Of a stretch of 64,000 nucleotides of DNA, positions 13,501-28,500 are shown piece by piece. The number at the start of each line of letters is the position of its first letter. Position 1 is the stretch's first letter. The notes under the pieces were generated by a model. That model was given only the letters and a program-made list of their open reading frames with translations. It was not told the DNA's origin and made no database searches. This DNA is from Apostichopus californicus (Eukaryota > Echinodermata > Holothuroidea > Aspidochirotida > Stichopodidae), in assembly GCA_020650975.1 (NCBI GenBank), contig JAIPMN010140627.1:1910-65909 (forward strand). The letters are read 5' to 3'. The position numbers and the translations under genes were made by a program.

Positions 13501-16500
13501 ATATTCATTTGAGCAGATCTTTGCTTTAAATTTAGATCTAATATGTTCCATAAAAAGGAACTGTACCTTATTTGAAATATGATATTTACCATCATTGTCT
13601 ATTATAGTGACAGTAGCAGTCCCTTGCCCATGAATAATGTGTTCTTGAAATGTTAACTGAGCTGAATTTATAACCAGATGGAATACTTCGGTAGGTTCAA
13701 AGGTCATATCAGATACAATGGATATATCCACAGGTGTACAAACCTGCCCAATAGGTATTGCAACAGCAGTGTTAATGTTAATAAAGTCTGAAGATGAAGT
13801 AGCAGAGCTTGGAGAGGTGAACACTGTAAAGAAAATATGAGAACAATGAGCTGACATATATTCATAATATTCTTGTTTCAAAATTTGTTAATAAGTTAAA
13901 TAAGTTAAGTAACATATCTTCATTATGACTTTTAAGGCTTTACTTATATGCTTTCAATATTAAAAATTTTTTTTCAAAATGAAAACAAACTACTGAGCTC
14001 AGTTGTTTGTACAGTCCTCTGGGGTTTGATCAATGTACACACGACAAACTCCAATAAAAATCTTGTTCGCCTATTTATTTGTTTTGCCACAAAAGTACAA
14101 AGTGGAGGGAAGTCTTCCATAAAGCTTAAAAGCTTAACAATGTGGAAGACTCCCTGGAAAAAGAAAAGAAAAGAAAAAACAAAATGTATGTGTGTATAAA
14201 TACATATACATAAATATAAGTACAAATTAAATGTTCAATATATATATATAGTAATTACATACAGGTATAATTTAGTTTTAGTCAGTAACTAGCTATTATT
14301 TCCTTACAAAACCACTTCTTAAAGGATGTGACGGACTCTTTACTCTTGAAATCGTTCATTAGAAGATTCCATGTTTTTGTTGCACGGTTTTGTAGGCTTA
14401 AAGTTCCAATGGTGGTATAATTGTAGAGATTAAAGTGGGCATGATTAGCATGCCTCGTGTTATGATTATGTACATCTCTGTTACTGGTTAAAAAATAGTC
14501 AAAGGCAGCAGGTAGTAATCCATTCCAGGTCTTGTAGGCAAATAATGCAAGCTTAACTTTAATGAGATCGTGCAATATTAGTAAGTTGAGTTTCTTAAAT
14601 AGGGGACTGGTGTGCTCACGTGGGGCTGAGTGTGTTATGTGGCGAATGACTGCCTTTTGGAGTATTATAAGATTGTTAAGGTTGGTGTTGTATGTACCAG
14701 ACCAAATAATGGAACAATAAGTGAGATGCGGGACAATCAGGGTCTGGTATAGTGTTCTGAGTATGTTTTCCGATAGATAATATTTCAACTTAGATAATAT
14801 GCCAACATTTCGTGCAATTATACTGCATATAGTTGAAATATGGTTGCGCCAGCTAAGTTTACAATCAATATTTACACCTAAAAACTTAGTAGTATAAACT
14901 TGCTTAATTATTTTCCCATCCATACATATATCTTTATTCCAATAGATTTATAGGGCATACATTATATAGGGCATATATGATCATATCTTATGGTTAATAC
15001 TATTTACAGTTGCACAAGAAGCTCCAGCAAGGCCACACAGTAGATACTATTTAGTAGAGTTAGTGCTTTTAAACAACTGGCAGGTAGAACTAAAATAAAC
15101 ATAATATATAACAATGTGTATGAAGTCTTCCATAAAACCTAATAACAAAGTAGAACACTCCCAACCAAAAAAAACACCTTTACTTATTTACATTTGTCTT
15201 CACAATAACATTAATTTGAATTCATTGTCCAATGTTGAAATATAAATCAGGTGCTCATTAGATAAATAGCATAGCATAGCATACCAAGTTTGAGTTCAAA
15301 CTGTTATGAGAGATAAAATACTAACAATATTTAGTGCATTGTTTAGTTGCCATTCTTTTAGATAGTGAGCAGACTTTAACATTTTTACATTTGTTGGTAA
15401 TATTTCAAGTCGTAATGACACGATATCTTAAGCTAAACATTCCAAAGTTTGTCAAACTGGACAACAGTGAACGTTATCAGTAGTTTAATGCTGGGGTAGG
15501 CTGTTGTTGAAAGATTTTTAAACGAAGCATGCAGTATTTATTTTAATAAGATCATTAAGTTTTTAAAGATTTAAATTGAGAAAACATGCTAGTGTGATCA
15601 TGAGGAATTGGCAATATGACGAATAGCCTCGTTTTTGTAAAAAAAAAAAAAAACAACTGGTTCAAATTGGATTTTCTAGTACTGCCCCAGATTATAGCAC
15701 AGTATGAAAGGTGAGGGACAATCAAAGTTTGGTACAATATTCTTAGAACACCCTGTGGTAGAAAATGTTTTAGCTAAGAAGTGACAATTTTTCAGGCTAT
15801 TATTTTAGAGAGTATTGGGATATGGGATCACGCCAAATAAACACCTAACAATTTTACTGTATCAACGCTAGTAATGCACGTACTGCCCATTGTAATCTGG
15901 CGATTCCATTTATACGTTCATTGTGTTTTAAAGAAAATATAATTTGATATATATAATTTCAATATTTAGTGACACCTTGTTTGCAGGATTGAAGATGACA
16001 AACCATAGTTTTTCTCAAAAGACTTTCAGCTGGTTGTTTACAGGTCCAATTGGAACAATTAAAACTGTCAGTATTTATGAGGAACAGGCTTGTAGTACTG
16101 AAACTGGCAGAATTTATTGCACTGGGAAAATTCAATGCAAGCCGCTTACATACATTACAGAGCTTGCTAGAAATTGATATGGATCTTCAGTCTAAATAAA
16201 TGAAAAGGAATAAAAAGCAAGAGCCCAAAGGGCAAAATGGTTCCTTGCTTGTGTCGTATATCATCACCCAATATCATAATGCTTATGCCCACATGTTACA
16301 GCTATTAACCTATAACTGCACATGTATTCCAAGTTTGGATATAATCTGATTTAAGGTGTGGAGTAAATGCAACTTTAAAAGTTTGGTCCCTCCCAAAGAA
16401 ATTTGGCCCAATAAAATTGTGCACATAAATGTTTCCAAAAATGTTTGGTCCAGACAAAGTGGCTCAAATATAAATTTGCTTCAAAACTTGAACCCCAAAT

Positions 16501-19500
16501 GGTCCCACAAATACTGACCCCACAAATTTGGGCCCAAAGAATGTGTCCCAAAATACATTTGATGTGGAAATCAAATTTGGGCCTACACAGCCCAAAAGAG
16601 GGTCTGGAATTGTTTGGAGCCCAGATGGCCTACATATACTAGCTATTAACCAGCAACCGTATACCAAGTTAAGCTACAATCCGACCTATGGTTGCAGAGT
16701 TAAAGTCATGTGAAGAAAATGTGGGCCCAAATGGTCAGAAACATATTGAGCCCCACAAATTTGGGCCCAAACAATTTCTCCCAAAATACATTTGATGTGG
16801 AAACTAGGGCAGGAATGCTGCATTGGCTCAACCCATTGTCTGTAGAAGGAAAACCAATTCAGTGGAGGGCTGTCATGCATCTATAGTACAGTGTTGTATG
16901 TATGCACTGTTTAAAGATGAACGATATTTAAAAAAAAAACTCTCCTTTTCATATATAGTGTAGTTTATATGTTACCGAGCAACACATTTTTTCAAACAAA
17001 AAGCAAGCAGCAGTTATAAAAAGGGGGCATTCAAACATTGTTTTGTCGTCTTTGTAATTGATAAGAATTTAGGAATTTGCGAACACTGCACCGATCTTGT
17101 ACAGCACTCAGGTATAAGTGAATGACGTCACTATGATGATCTTTTCTGTAGTGCACTGTTCAGTACGGAGCTGTGCGTTCATTTTATGTCAGCATCACTG
17201 TTATTTTAGTTTAATTTTCTGGTGTAATTTTCAATAATTAAATATATATCTCATGTCATAGAGTTTCTTGAGAACTTCACCACGTAATATACACGTTTTT
17301 TTGCGAAATTTGCAATGATTTTCGCAACGATTTCCCAATATCTGAATAGCTGACTCGTAAATCACAAGATCACATTGTTGCATACATGTATGACACAGTA
17401 CGACACACCTGTATGACACACCTGTATGCATGTGCTCACCTGTCAAACTGGCACAACAATAATGATGATAAGTCTCAAACGTAGATTAGTATAACATCCG
17501 AGAGAAAAATCCAACTAAACAAAGTAAAAGCGCTTGTATGCGCTACTATTGAGTCAGACAATAAACGTTCCTTGTTCTGTACGTCATTAAATCCAACAGA
17601 AAGGTCACATTGAGCTTGAAAAACAACCGCATTTGAACACAATCGAGTGTTCAGTCTAGCTCTAACAATTTTTTCACTACATTAAACCCCATTGCGTTTA
17701 ATGACATGCATGTCTCGTGTTTTAGGTTTCAGGAGGAATCGTTCTAGACCAACTTCACAGTGGTCCGCCAACGGTAGTTTCATGCTGTGTAAGCACAAGT
17801 GGCAGTGTGTGCGCTACCGTAAGTAATACGTACACGATTTTTTATGCTTAACAAACACATAGTTCCTATTCATATGGAGGGATCAAGACATCTCGGCCCT
17901 TAAAACTTGCCTTAAGCGACGTCCATGCCACAATTGAAATTTGCATGTGGACTCTTTCCCCACATAGACATTGGTTGTTCAAGTCTGACATGTCTCCAGT
18001 TCCAACACTTACTTAACTGTTGCATTTATAGGGATATATGTATATAAATAATGCGGCATAAAAACATCAATCGAATTTTCTGTAATTAACATTGGGGCAG
18101 TCGTCTTCACTAAAACGACAAGAAAAAGCAGGATCAATAACAGCTAATAAAAATTAGACCGTTGAATGTCTCACGCAGTGATTCAAATATCCTCTCTTTA
18201 AATTTAAATTTACGTTTAAGTTCAAAAGTCGATGTGAGGTTATTGTCCCATTTTTGGCTTTGTCCCATATTGTTTACAGTGTTAAAGCTACCTTTATCGC
18301 ATGAGTTTCAAAGTTTGTTTCAAAATTCGTTGATACATTGACGCTCATTGAAGTAGGCCTACTGCGCTGAACATGGCCTCCAACCTTTCAGAATCAGAGG
18401 TTGAAGTCGAAGAAGAACAAGCAGGTGGCTATATAAAATTGGAATATATAGATTCACCCTTCAGCAAATATTCATCATCTTCGGAGCATGAATCGGAAAA
18501 CGAAAATGATGACATTGTACTTGACCGAATTGCAGACAAAGCTCATGCCTTGAATGGGAGCAAATTCCAATTTATATGAGCCACTCCTTCCAGGAGGAGT
18601 TCCTCCAAGAGACGAGCCAACTGTAGTTAATATATAGCAATCCAGAGAGGTCTCCAAGTTCTTGATTGGTTTGTTTCAGATTTACACTTTCCGATTGTAA
18701 ATATAACGATTTTAAAATGGCTATTACGAATTCAGTAGTTTGAATCCTCTATTAATTTTTCCCTTTAGGTTTAGGTTGTTTGTCACGCAAATATAGAGTA
18801 AGTTGCAACCAAACTAACAGACACACTGCATGCAGCTGAAGAACAGTCTACGCCGAGCTCACTTTATTATCATCATTATGACATCACAGGTCACTGTGGA
18901 TCATGTGATCATCATACCGCTTTACGGGAATAGCCCAAGTTTTTTCTTAAAAATCGACGTGTTTAGGATTTTTAGCCTTACCCAACATCGGATTGACTTC
19001 ATAAAAATACTGGTGAATAAAATGATATTTTCGGTCAATGCTAAAAAATCTTTATCTTTGATCTTTAACGGATTTTTAAATATTGGATATATGAAAAGAA
19101 CTCCATAATGTTTTCATCGTCACAGTCCTAGTTCGGAAATTTGTCATCCTATGATTCGGGAGAAGTGAATTTCTGAACCTAGTGCCAACTTTATCTAATA
19201 TACTTTGAACAGTGGAGAACGGCACTTCATTTCAAGGGCTGCAGGGAATCTATCATTAGCAAGCTACACTGTAGTGACGAAAGTTAGACTTTCTGAAAGT
19301 AAAATAGTGACATAGAATTTGAAGTGAAGTGTGAAGTTGCAAGTTAACAATCTTTTGGAGAGTTAAACCGTTCCAGAATTCCCTCACTAGTTCTTCTTCC
19401 CAATATATTGTTCAGATATTTGTTATTTGAGTGACTTTTTGAATCACAGCCGTACGCGAAGTCTGTACACATTCCTGTGTATTGTATCAAGGCCAAGCTT

Positions 19501-22500
19501 AGAGTGAGACCTTTTGTTTTCATAGCTGTGTGAAAAGTCTGTACACATCACAGGGCAAGGCTTAGGCAATACAAAGACAAAAACTTATATGACCGGAAGG
19601 ACTGGATCCCATTGTTTACTAAAAAAATCCTTTAATTACCTAAACTATGCATACAGCTTCATGGCCAATTTAGTAAATCACTAGTAGCTCAACAGCACAA
19701 GGGAATCAGGTTACAATGGTTATCAAATTCTGCCCTGAAAGTAGTCTTAGCAATTACTCATTGTCACCAAGCTTAGCCTTGATTAGACTGAGATAAACTG
19801 GCATCAAATATCAATTGAGAATAAAGGCCTTGTTCACACTAAAGAGCGCATCCGTACTTTAAGGCCGCAAGGGCGATTAATTCCCTATTGTGAACACTTG
19901 GTTACTCGTTCTTCAAGTCCGCGTGCGTTCTTAAGAATAATCCTCCCATTCCCTCTTGCGTTCTTAATTTATGTATGTGAACGGTCGCGGACTTATGGTG
20001 ACCTGAGATTTCTTGTTATAATATGTGCTTTCTCCAGTTGCAATTTGGCGAGTATTTTTTAATGTGCAGTAGGCATACGGCACACATCTGTCATAGTGTA
20101 CAGATCAGTGAGGCATACCTAGGTTGTGTTGGTTTGTTCAAGTATCAGACCGTTGCCTTTTTTAATCGAAACACTACCTAACGACGCTATACGTGAATCC
20201 ATTTTATTTTTTTTTGCATTGATTCTACCAACACTGCAGAAAAGTCACCGTTTGGGTTGTGAGACTAAAACAAACTGAAAGACAGTCTACTTAAATCTAA
20301 TAAACTTTAATTCATTGTACGTTACTGATTATGTGGATTTGTGACTTTCTGAAAGCCTTACATTATGGCAGCCAGACTGAAACATACCCAAAGCTTTATA
20401 TTTTGTGGATTCGATTAATATTGCATCCACTGACTGGAAACTAATGCAAACATGATTATTGCAACACCAATGTAGAAATACCTGAGATGTCAACATATTT
20501 CACAAGGTAGGCATTTCAATTGTGGCAAAACCACGATATCGTTCGGCACTGTATGTATACTGGCCTATAATAGCAGCGAATCTTACGAAATATGACCAGA
20601 CGTTTAGGCAGTTTTGTTAACCATAATTTACTTAATTGAGGAATTGCTACACAAAATTAGTTAACAAATGTGTGAACAAATCTAACAAACATTTTTTTCT
20701 CTTGTAGCTGCATATTTTTTTTGAAGAGTGAAGTTAATAAATGGTTCACTTTATTACGAGAAGTACGGGAAAAGTACATTGTTACTGTTTCGCTTTCGTG
20801 GAACACTCCGCAGAATGACGTCACACGGTGACCTGTACGTTCATGAGTTTTATTCTCATATACTCATATATTCCATAAGTTGGATTCACAATATGATTTG
20901 CTTTTGAAGTTATTGAGTTTACAAGGTCTTCAGACCTTGACCTTCGTTGATCTCAAAACCGTTGTCCTCAACAGAAAAAAGTGCTTCTTGTACAAACTTA
21001 ACAAGTAACTATGAAGTTGAACCACCATTTACTTTTTAAGTTCTAGTGTTTAAACAAGGTTGTCAGACTTTATCGTCTGTTGATATCAAATGACCTTTGA
21101 CCTCTATGGGAAACCAATTTTTTTCTTATATCTAGTAAGGTGGATCGATATACCAAATATGAGTTTAATTTTGAAGTTAATGTTAATACAACGCTTAGAT
21201 TCAAATCTAACCTGTAAACGTCCTTGCTATGTGGTATGGTAGTCCGCAAACATGTATCTGGACACTTATATCATCACCATCATTCCCCTCTGTAACTGAC
21301 TCCTCTAATGGACTAAGATAAACTGCAAATACTGCATGATGAAAACATAATAAATGGAAACTATTCTGACACTGAGATGTCTCCACAAAAAACATGAATT
21401 TATATCTTAATGCAACTAAACTTCATCACACATAACCTGTACACACATACACGAGCAAGTGATTTTTGCAGGACGCTGAACATTAAGCATACATTTAATT
21501 TCAGAACTTTTTCTTTAGGTGGGGGTTGGGGGTATTCATATTGATACATCCTTGTCCAATACTTTTCATTTGGCTTAGCACCAATGATAATACAAAAAAA
21601 TGCAACTTTACTATAAAGTTTACTGAGGTCTGCTCACCTCACAAATTGTTAACAAAATTAATACGGCAATCGTGTAATATGCATTATGTAACAACTTTTG
21701 TACACTTACCGAAATCCCAGATCTGGGCCAGATATAAGAATTCAGATCTGGTCTTGATTGGGAATTTATATCTGGCCAGATAAAACATTGGGCAGATATA
21801 ACTTGATATTAAAGGAAGTTTGTATGGCTCATATATAATGTATTGCATAGATATAAATGTATTGCATCCATATCTGGGCCAGATACAGCTTTATGTGGAT
21901 CGACTATATATCCAGTTATATCTGGCTTTATATGGCCAGAAAAAAACTTCATCTGAATATCTGGATGACGACTATCTAGTTGTATCTGGCTTTATATGGC
22001 CAAATAAAACTTTATCTTTATATCTGGAATAACAGTATATCAAGTTATATCTAGCTTTATATGGCCAGATAATCTTAATCTGCATATCTGGATTGACTAC
22101 ATATCAAGTTATATCTGGCTTTATATGGCCAGATAAAACTGTATCTGTTTATTTGGAATAACAGTTTATCAAGTTATATCTGGCTTTATATGGCCAGATA
22201 AAACTTCATCTGCATATCTGGGTTGACTACTATCTAGTCATATCTGGCTTTATATGGCCAGACAAAATTTATCTGATTATCTGGAATAACAGTATTTCAA
22301 GTTATATCTAGCTTCATATGGCCAGATAAAACTTAATCTGCGTATCTGGATTGATTACATATCTAGTTATATCTAGCTTTATATGGCCAGATTTAACTTA
22401 AACTGTATATATAGAAAAACATTATATTAAGTTATATCTAGCTTTATATGGCCAGATAAAACTTCATCTGCATATCTGGATTGACTACATATCTAGTTAT

Positions 22501-25500
22501 ATCTGGCTTTATATGGCCAGATTTAACCTAATCTGTATATCCGGAATAACAGTATATTAAGTTATATCCAGCCTTATATGGCCAGATAAAACTTAATCTG
22601 CATATCTGGATTGATTTACATATCTAGTTATATCTGGCTTTATATGGCCAGATAAAACTTCATCTGCATATCTGGATTGACTATATATCTAGTTATATCT
22701 GGCTATATATGGCCATATAAAACGTTATCTTTATATCTGGAATAACAGTATATCAAGTTATATCTAGCTTTATATAGTTATATATAACTTAATCTGCATA
22801 TCTGGATTGACTACATATCTAGTTATATCTGGCTTTATATGGCCAGATAAACCTTAATCTGCGTATCTGGATTGACTACATATCTAGTTATATCTGGCTT
22901 TTTATGGCCAGATTAAACTTTATCTGTATATCTGGAATAACAGTATATCAAGTTATATCTAGCTTTATATGACCAGATAAAACTTCATCTGCATATCTGG
23001 ACTGACTACATACCTAGTTGTATCTAGATTTACATGGCCAGATAAAACTTGATCTTTATATCTGGAATAACAGCATATCAAGTTATATCTAGCTTTATAT
23101 GGCCAGATAAAACTTAATCTGAATATCTGGATTGACTACATATCTAGTTATATCTGGCTTTATATGGTCAGATAAAACTTTATCTGTACATCTGGAATAA
23201 CAGTATATCAAGTTATATCTGGCTTTATATGGCCAGATAAAACTTAAACTGTTTATCCGGAATAACTGTATATCAAGTTATATCTGACTTTATATGGCCA
23301 TATAAAGGCCTGATTTGGCCAGATTAAACCAGATATAAAGCCAGATCTGGGATTTTGGTAAGGGTAACTTAATATCAAAAAGACTTTGCATGCAAACAGA
23401 AATTTGTTGTTCTAAAAATAACATGGTTCTTGAAATGTTTGTGTGATATATACACTAAATAGCAGGTGTATCATTCAATTGTTGTGGGCTTTGATTTCAC
23501 ATATATTCTCCTAAAGTTGAATAAGATTATTAAATCTACATCTAATATTAAAACATGATCTTAGAATTTATATCATAAAATTTGTAGAAGGATTGGTTCA
23601 GTTGTCATACATGTTAATGTTATATGAAAGAGGACAAAAAAGAAACACAATGGTGGAAAAACTGTTCAAATATCTTTTTCGGTTAAAGAGATATTCAAGT
23701 GTTAAATTTTATCAGATTATGTAGAAACTGCTGAAATCTGACTAGCTGTGATGTCACATCCTCAAATTCCTGAAAAGTCTTTGTTTTTTCTCTAAATATT
23801 TTGTGAGATTTCATGACTTTCAACCAAAAGATATGTCAGGATATCTCATATTTGTCAAAGGAAGTATTTGAGATTAAACATCTGAAGAATTTTTGATTAT
23901 ATAATGTTCAAATGTGTTAAAAAATGTAAATACTTTTTAAAGAAATATATTCACACATGTTAAGGAAGTGAGGATGTGACATCACACCCTCACAGTAAGT
24001 CTTTCTACACCAGTCGTTTTCAAAGAAATTTTGATATCTTCAAAGTGTCATATCTCCTCAACAGAGAACAATACAATTTTGCTGTCACGGCGAGCCGCCA
24101 TGACAGCTAGGGGTGTGGCAAAGCCACGCACCTCTACGAAAAACAAAAACAACGAAACAAACCCAAACTACACTACACAAACTACAAACTAATGAAAGGC
24201 CAACGTAAAAACACAAAAAGTGTGTGGTCAACGAAAAGTGGAGAGCAGCCGAAAACACGTCCACACGCCAAATGCTATCATGGTAGTTTCTTCACTGTTC
24301 TTTTTGTCTTTTTGTGCTCTTTCATACAAAATAGACATGTCAAACACCTGAACCAATCCTTTAAAAAGACTCAAATTGATTGATACTTTGAAATGAGTCT
24401 GAGCTTGAGCTAAAAATGAGCCATTCACAATCAACTTGGATATCCTTCCAAGTTCCCTTATTGAGATAACATGTCTACTGCAAAGGCATTGCACATATTC
24501 CCGTACACACTTACATAGATACATACATCATACAATTAAACATGGTGATGATTTACAATGAAACCAACATCGGTTACCAAACATTGGAAGAAAATGTTTG
24601 TTAATTTTGGACTGTACAAATTTGTTTTTGAATGATACGCTGAAAGCATTTATCTCTGTCATCAATTTGGATAGGAATGTAACTTGAAACGGGAGAACGA
24701 TGCATGAAACGTATCACTACTACAAACTTGTGGACCAGCCAGACACTATTTGGACAGGGTCATTACTTTTTCAACTGTTTGCCTCTTGGGTAGTATTTCC
24801 ATTATTAGGAATCAAATTTGGACATTATTATATCATAGTAATACTCAAATTAATCTTGGAAATGTCCTTTTAATGATACTGAATACTTATAATGGATTTA
24901 ATGATACTAACTACTCTGACACGTGGGACCTAAATATCCTTGACCGCAGAAACATACATCATCAATACAGTTACCTCCATTCTGACAGGGATAAGTGTGA
25001 CAACCTATTGGGAGAATAAAACATCATATGGATTCAATTACAACAAATATCAATTAACATGCATTATAATGCACAGTATATTATATATATATATATATCT
25101 TAGTTATAAACCAGAATTATATTTCACATTGACAAATAACTACTAGAAATATATTTCTGTCAATTCCATACTGACTATCTTTTACATTTAGTTGATAAAT
25201 GTTAATGAATCAAGTAGTAATGATAACAGGATAATATATGACTATTGTGTATGTGTATCTGAATACATGTTTCCAAAATAATGACAGTTAATACAAGAAA
25301 CAATAGTTCTTAACATTGAGATGCAGATTTTGTTACCATTATTACCATTCTTCTTTTATAAATGATATATTATGGCATAGTGACCTGCTGTTAGTTTACT
25401 CAGTGAAAGTAAAGTAGCACATTTGCAAGTTTTTAGCATATACTACAGCCAAAATGAGATTTTCTTTTTTTTTTGGTATTGGAATTATACAAAAATCGAT

Positions 25501-28500
25501 TCTGTGAATAAGTTAACAGTAAAGAACAGAGTTTGTTGATTGATTTTATTGCAAATTTGTCTGTAACTTCAAGGCATGCTTAATACAATAAGTCAATACA
25601 GAATATTACAATTGGGTATCTGTAACATTTTCAAATAATTTAAAATGAAATATTGACACATGTGAGTTAACCTGTATAAAGGATTACACTGCTTCAGTGA
25701 GTCCTATTTTGACAATATTAGTATCTCACTAAATTTCAGACATTGTTAAGCCCATACATTTTCATTGAGCCCTAGCTGATTAGAATGATAAAGCCCAAGC
25801 TGATACATAAAGTGACAGGTTGTAAAAACCTTTGTGGCAAGTACTGAAAAACTACAACAATGTGAGTAGCTGGGAAAGTAATAAGTTGAGATATCTGTAA
25901 AGTTATTGCAAATTCATACTAATCTGCATACTGAGTAACACATACTTGCGATTTATATGATGCAACTATTATATAATAATGTTTTGACATTCATCCATAG
26001 ATAAATGCAAAGATGTATTTGAAGAAAAAATAAGATGATGTCATACTTATTGTACACAATGGTTCAAGAAATCCCACTGGACAAGAGCATGGGTTCTGTA
26101 ATACAGATGGACGACAAGTTCCACCATTAAAGCATGGACGATCAAGATCACAATTAACTGTAAAAAGACAATAAATAGCATTCACTTATATAAATATGTT
26201 GGAAAGATAAAATAACACAGTAGATTGACTAATGGACTTTTTCTCTTGATCTAATGATATCAGGATAATGGTGTTTGCATAATATTGAAGGAGGAATAAT
26301 TCTGTCAAAATATTTATACTTAACCGCATTATACCATAATTTCAATAGCTACTTTTTAATTTAATTTGTAATTTGTGAATTTTGTGACCAAGGCATGCGG
26401 TATATGTTATAAGTTTCTTTACATCAGCAGACTATTCTTCATAATTCAAATCTATCTGGTATTAATTTTTTACACCTCTTTCTTATTCTGTGACATAATA
26501 TGTAAAGAATAACTGGAGGCACAAAGTTAAATTTTAATATAGACCATTAGAAGAAAGCACTGCTATCCGACAGTGTATAGATTGTTTATGCTATATAACA
26601 AATTTTAATTCTTAAGAAGTGACGGTTTAATCAGATGAGGTTTATCAATTTAAGTGTCTGCTTTATATTTTGTAATACACAGACCATACGGTTAGTTCTT
26701 CAGCTGCAATCAAAATTAAATTGATAAAACATTTAGACTTTTATGCCATTACTTATCTACTTTTTATAGAAAAAGTTTTCATTCTGTCGCATAATGTTTG
26801 TTTGATGTTAAACAGGGGTATAGTATGAAAATGCATGACTAGTCTACCATTTTTATACTCAGTAAATAATTATGTGGCATATAGTAATGCTTATTTGTCA
26901 AATGAACAGTTTGTAGTGTATGGTTGAATTACTTGAAAATCTTAAAATTTGTAAGATCACAACAAAGATCTCTACAGCCAATTACATAAACATTTCTGTG
27001 AAGTAAGAAAAAGTATATTCAACAGTGCTTACAAAGAAGTTTTGCAGTACTTATAGTAAAGTATGTATATTTATGAATCTAATTTACTATTTACATGCAT
27101 TTATACTTTGCTGTATTTTTGCAGTTTTGAATTCTGTCAGCAATTTTCAAAAGAAAAACTTTCCATAATTAAAGTGGACAGTATATCTGTGATCATGTAC
27201 ATGTATAGTGACTAATAATTCCATGGACTGAAATAGTAAGGATTACTGTACATTAAATTAGAACACATCACTGGCCAACATGCACATTTGAATTGTTATC
27301 ACAACATATAGTGTTGTCTACTTGGGTGATCACATCATACCTGCGATAAGTAGTTCTTTCTTCTAAGTTTGGTTCAGAGATTAAGTGGAAATATAGGGTA
27401 CCATGTATGACTTGTTAGGACTGTATTCAGAAGTTGTGGATCAATAATGTTAGTTTGAAACATGATCAATAACATTTCAGGAGGTAAAATGGCATCCACC
27501 ACTGAAAAAGTGTTCACTTATCAACTGTCAGATTATAGTCTAAGATTTAAGCATGTGGATATTGTAAAATTAATTCAAATTTCATACAATATAGAGTGCT
27601 GTCTTTACAAAATTGTTATTAATCTGGAAGATGTTTACAAACAATTGAAAATATGATGCCTGTAACAGAGGGTAACAATTATTGTAAACATAGAAGTGGA
27701 AGTAGACCAATTACACCTAACACTTCATTTTTATCGACACCCGAGTGAGTTATTTAGTGTAAATGGAACACTGCTGATAAGTTCATTTTACATCAACTAA
27801 TTCTTTACATTCAGAATTCACCACTGCAAAATGTTACTATTTGGAATATCAATCTAAGGTTTACAGATATGCTGGTTATAAGAAAAGACTTACAGTATAT
27901 TTCAATGATACATATTTAATTTTCATTAAATTATTAACCTACCAGGATCATCATTGGTTATCGTAATCGTGGTCCGTTCATTATTTGTCAGTACAACTGC
28001 TGGATCTGATGTGACTAATATGATATCGAAATCCTTAGCCAGTTCAAACCTCTGATTATTGTTGATGGTGACAGTCACAGGTGTACAGACCTCTCCCACA
28101 GGAATGATGAACTTTGATTTGAAGGGAATTTCCTGAAAGTCCCTATACCTAGAAGCAGACCCGCTGAATGTAAACACTGCAAATAAGAGATGGTTACACA
28201 AATATACTCAAGGAAGTTATGGTGCACATTATATTTACAGCATTATGAAGTAGAAAAACAAAAAGTCTTGCAAATATGAAATATCGGTACTTTTACACTG
28301 TGATAATCCACTTGTGAGCATGTAGATATGGTTATGTGTGTGTTTGGGTAGCAAAGCTTGCTTCGGGGTACACAAAAACTCACACTTCAGAAAAATATCA
28401 CAAATACATTATAAAGGAAATGACATCAATCAATGTAAATGAATGTTAAGATTAGAAATCAAGGTGTTAGTTTCTATAACAGCTAAATAGGGAGGGCAAA

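Noticed and set aside
24940-25146. Plus-strand frame overlapping the EGF exon at 24912-25004
   Set aside because: The minus strand carries the six-cysteine EGF with correct splice sites, so the plus frame is its shadow.
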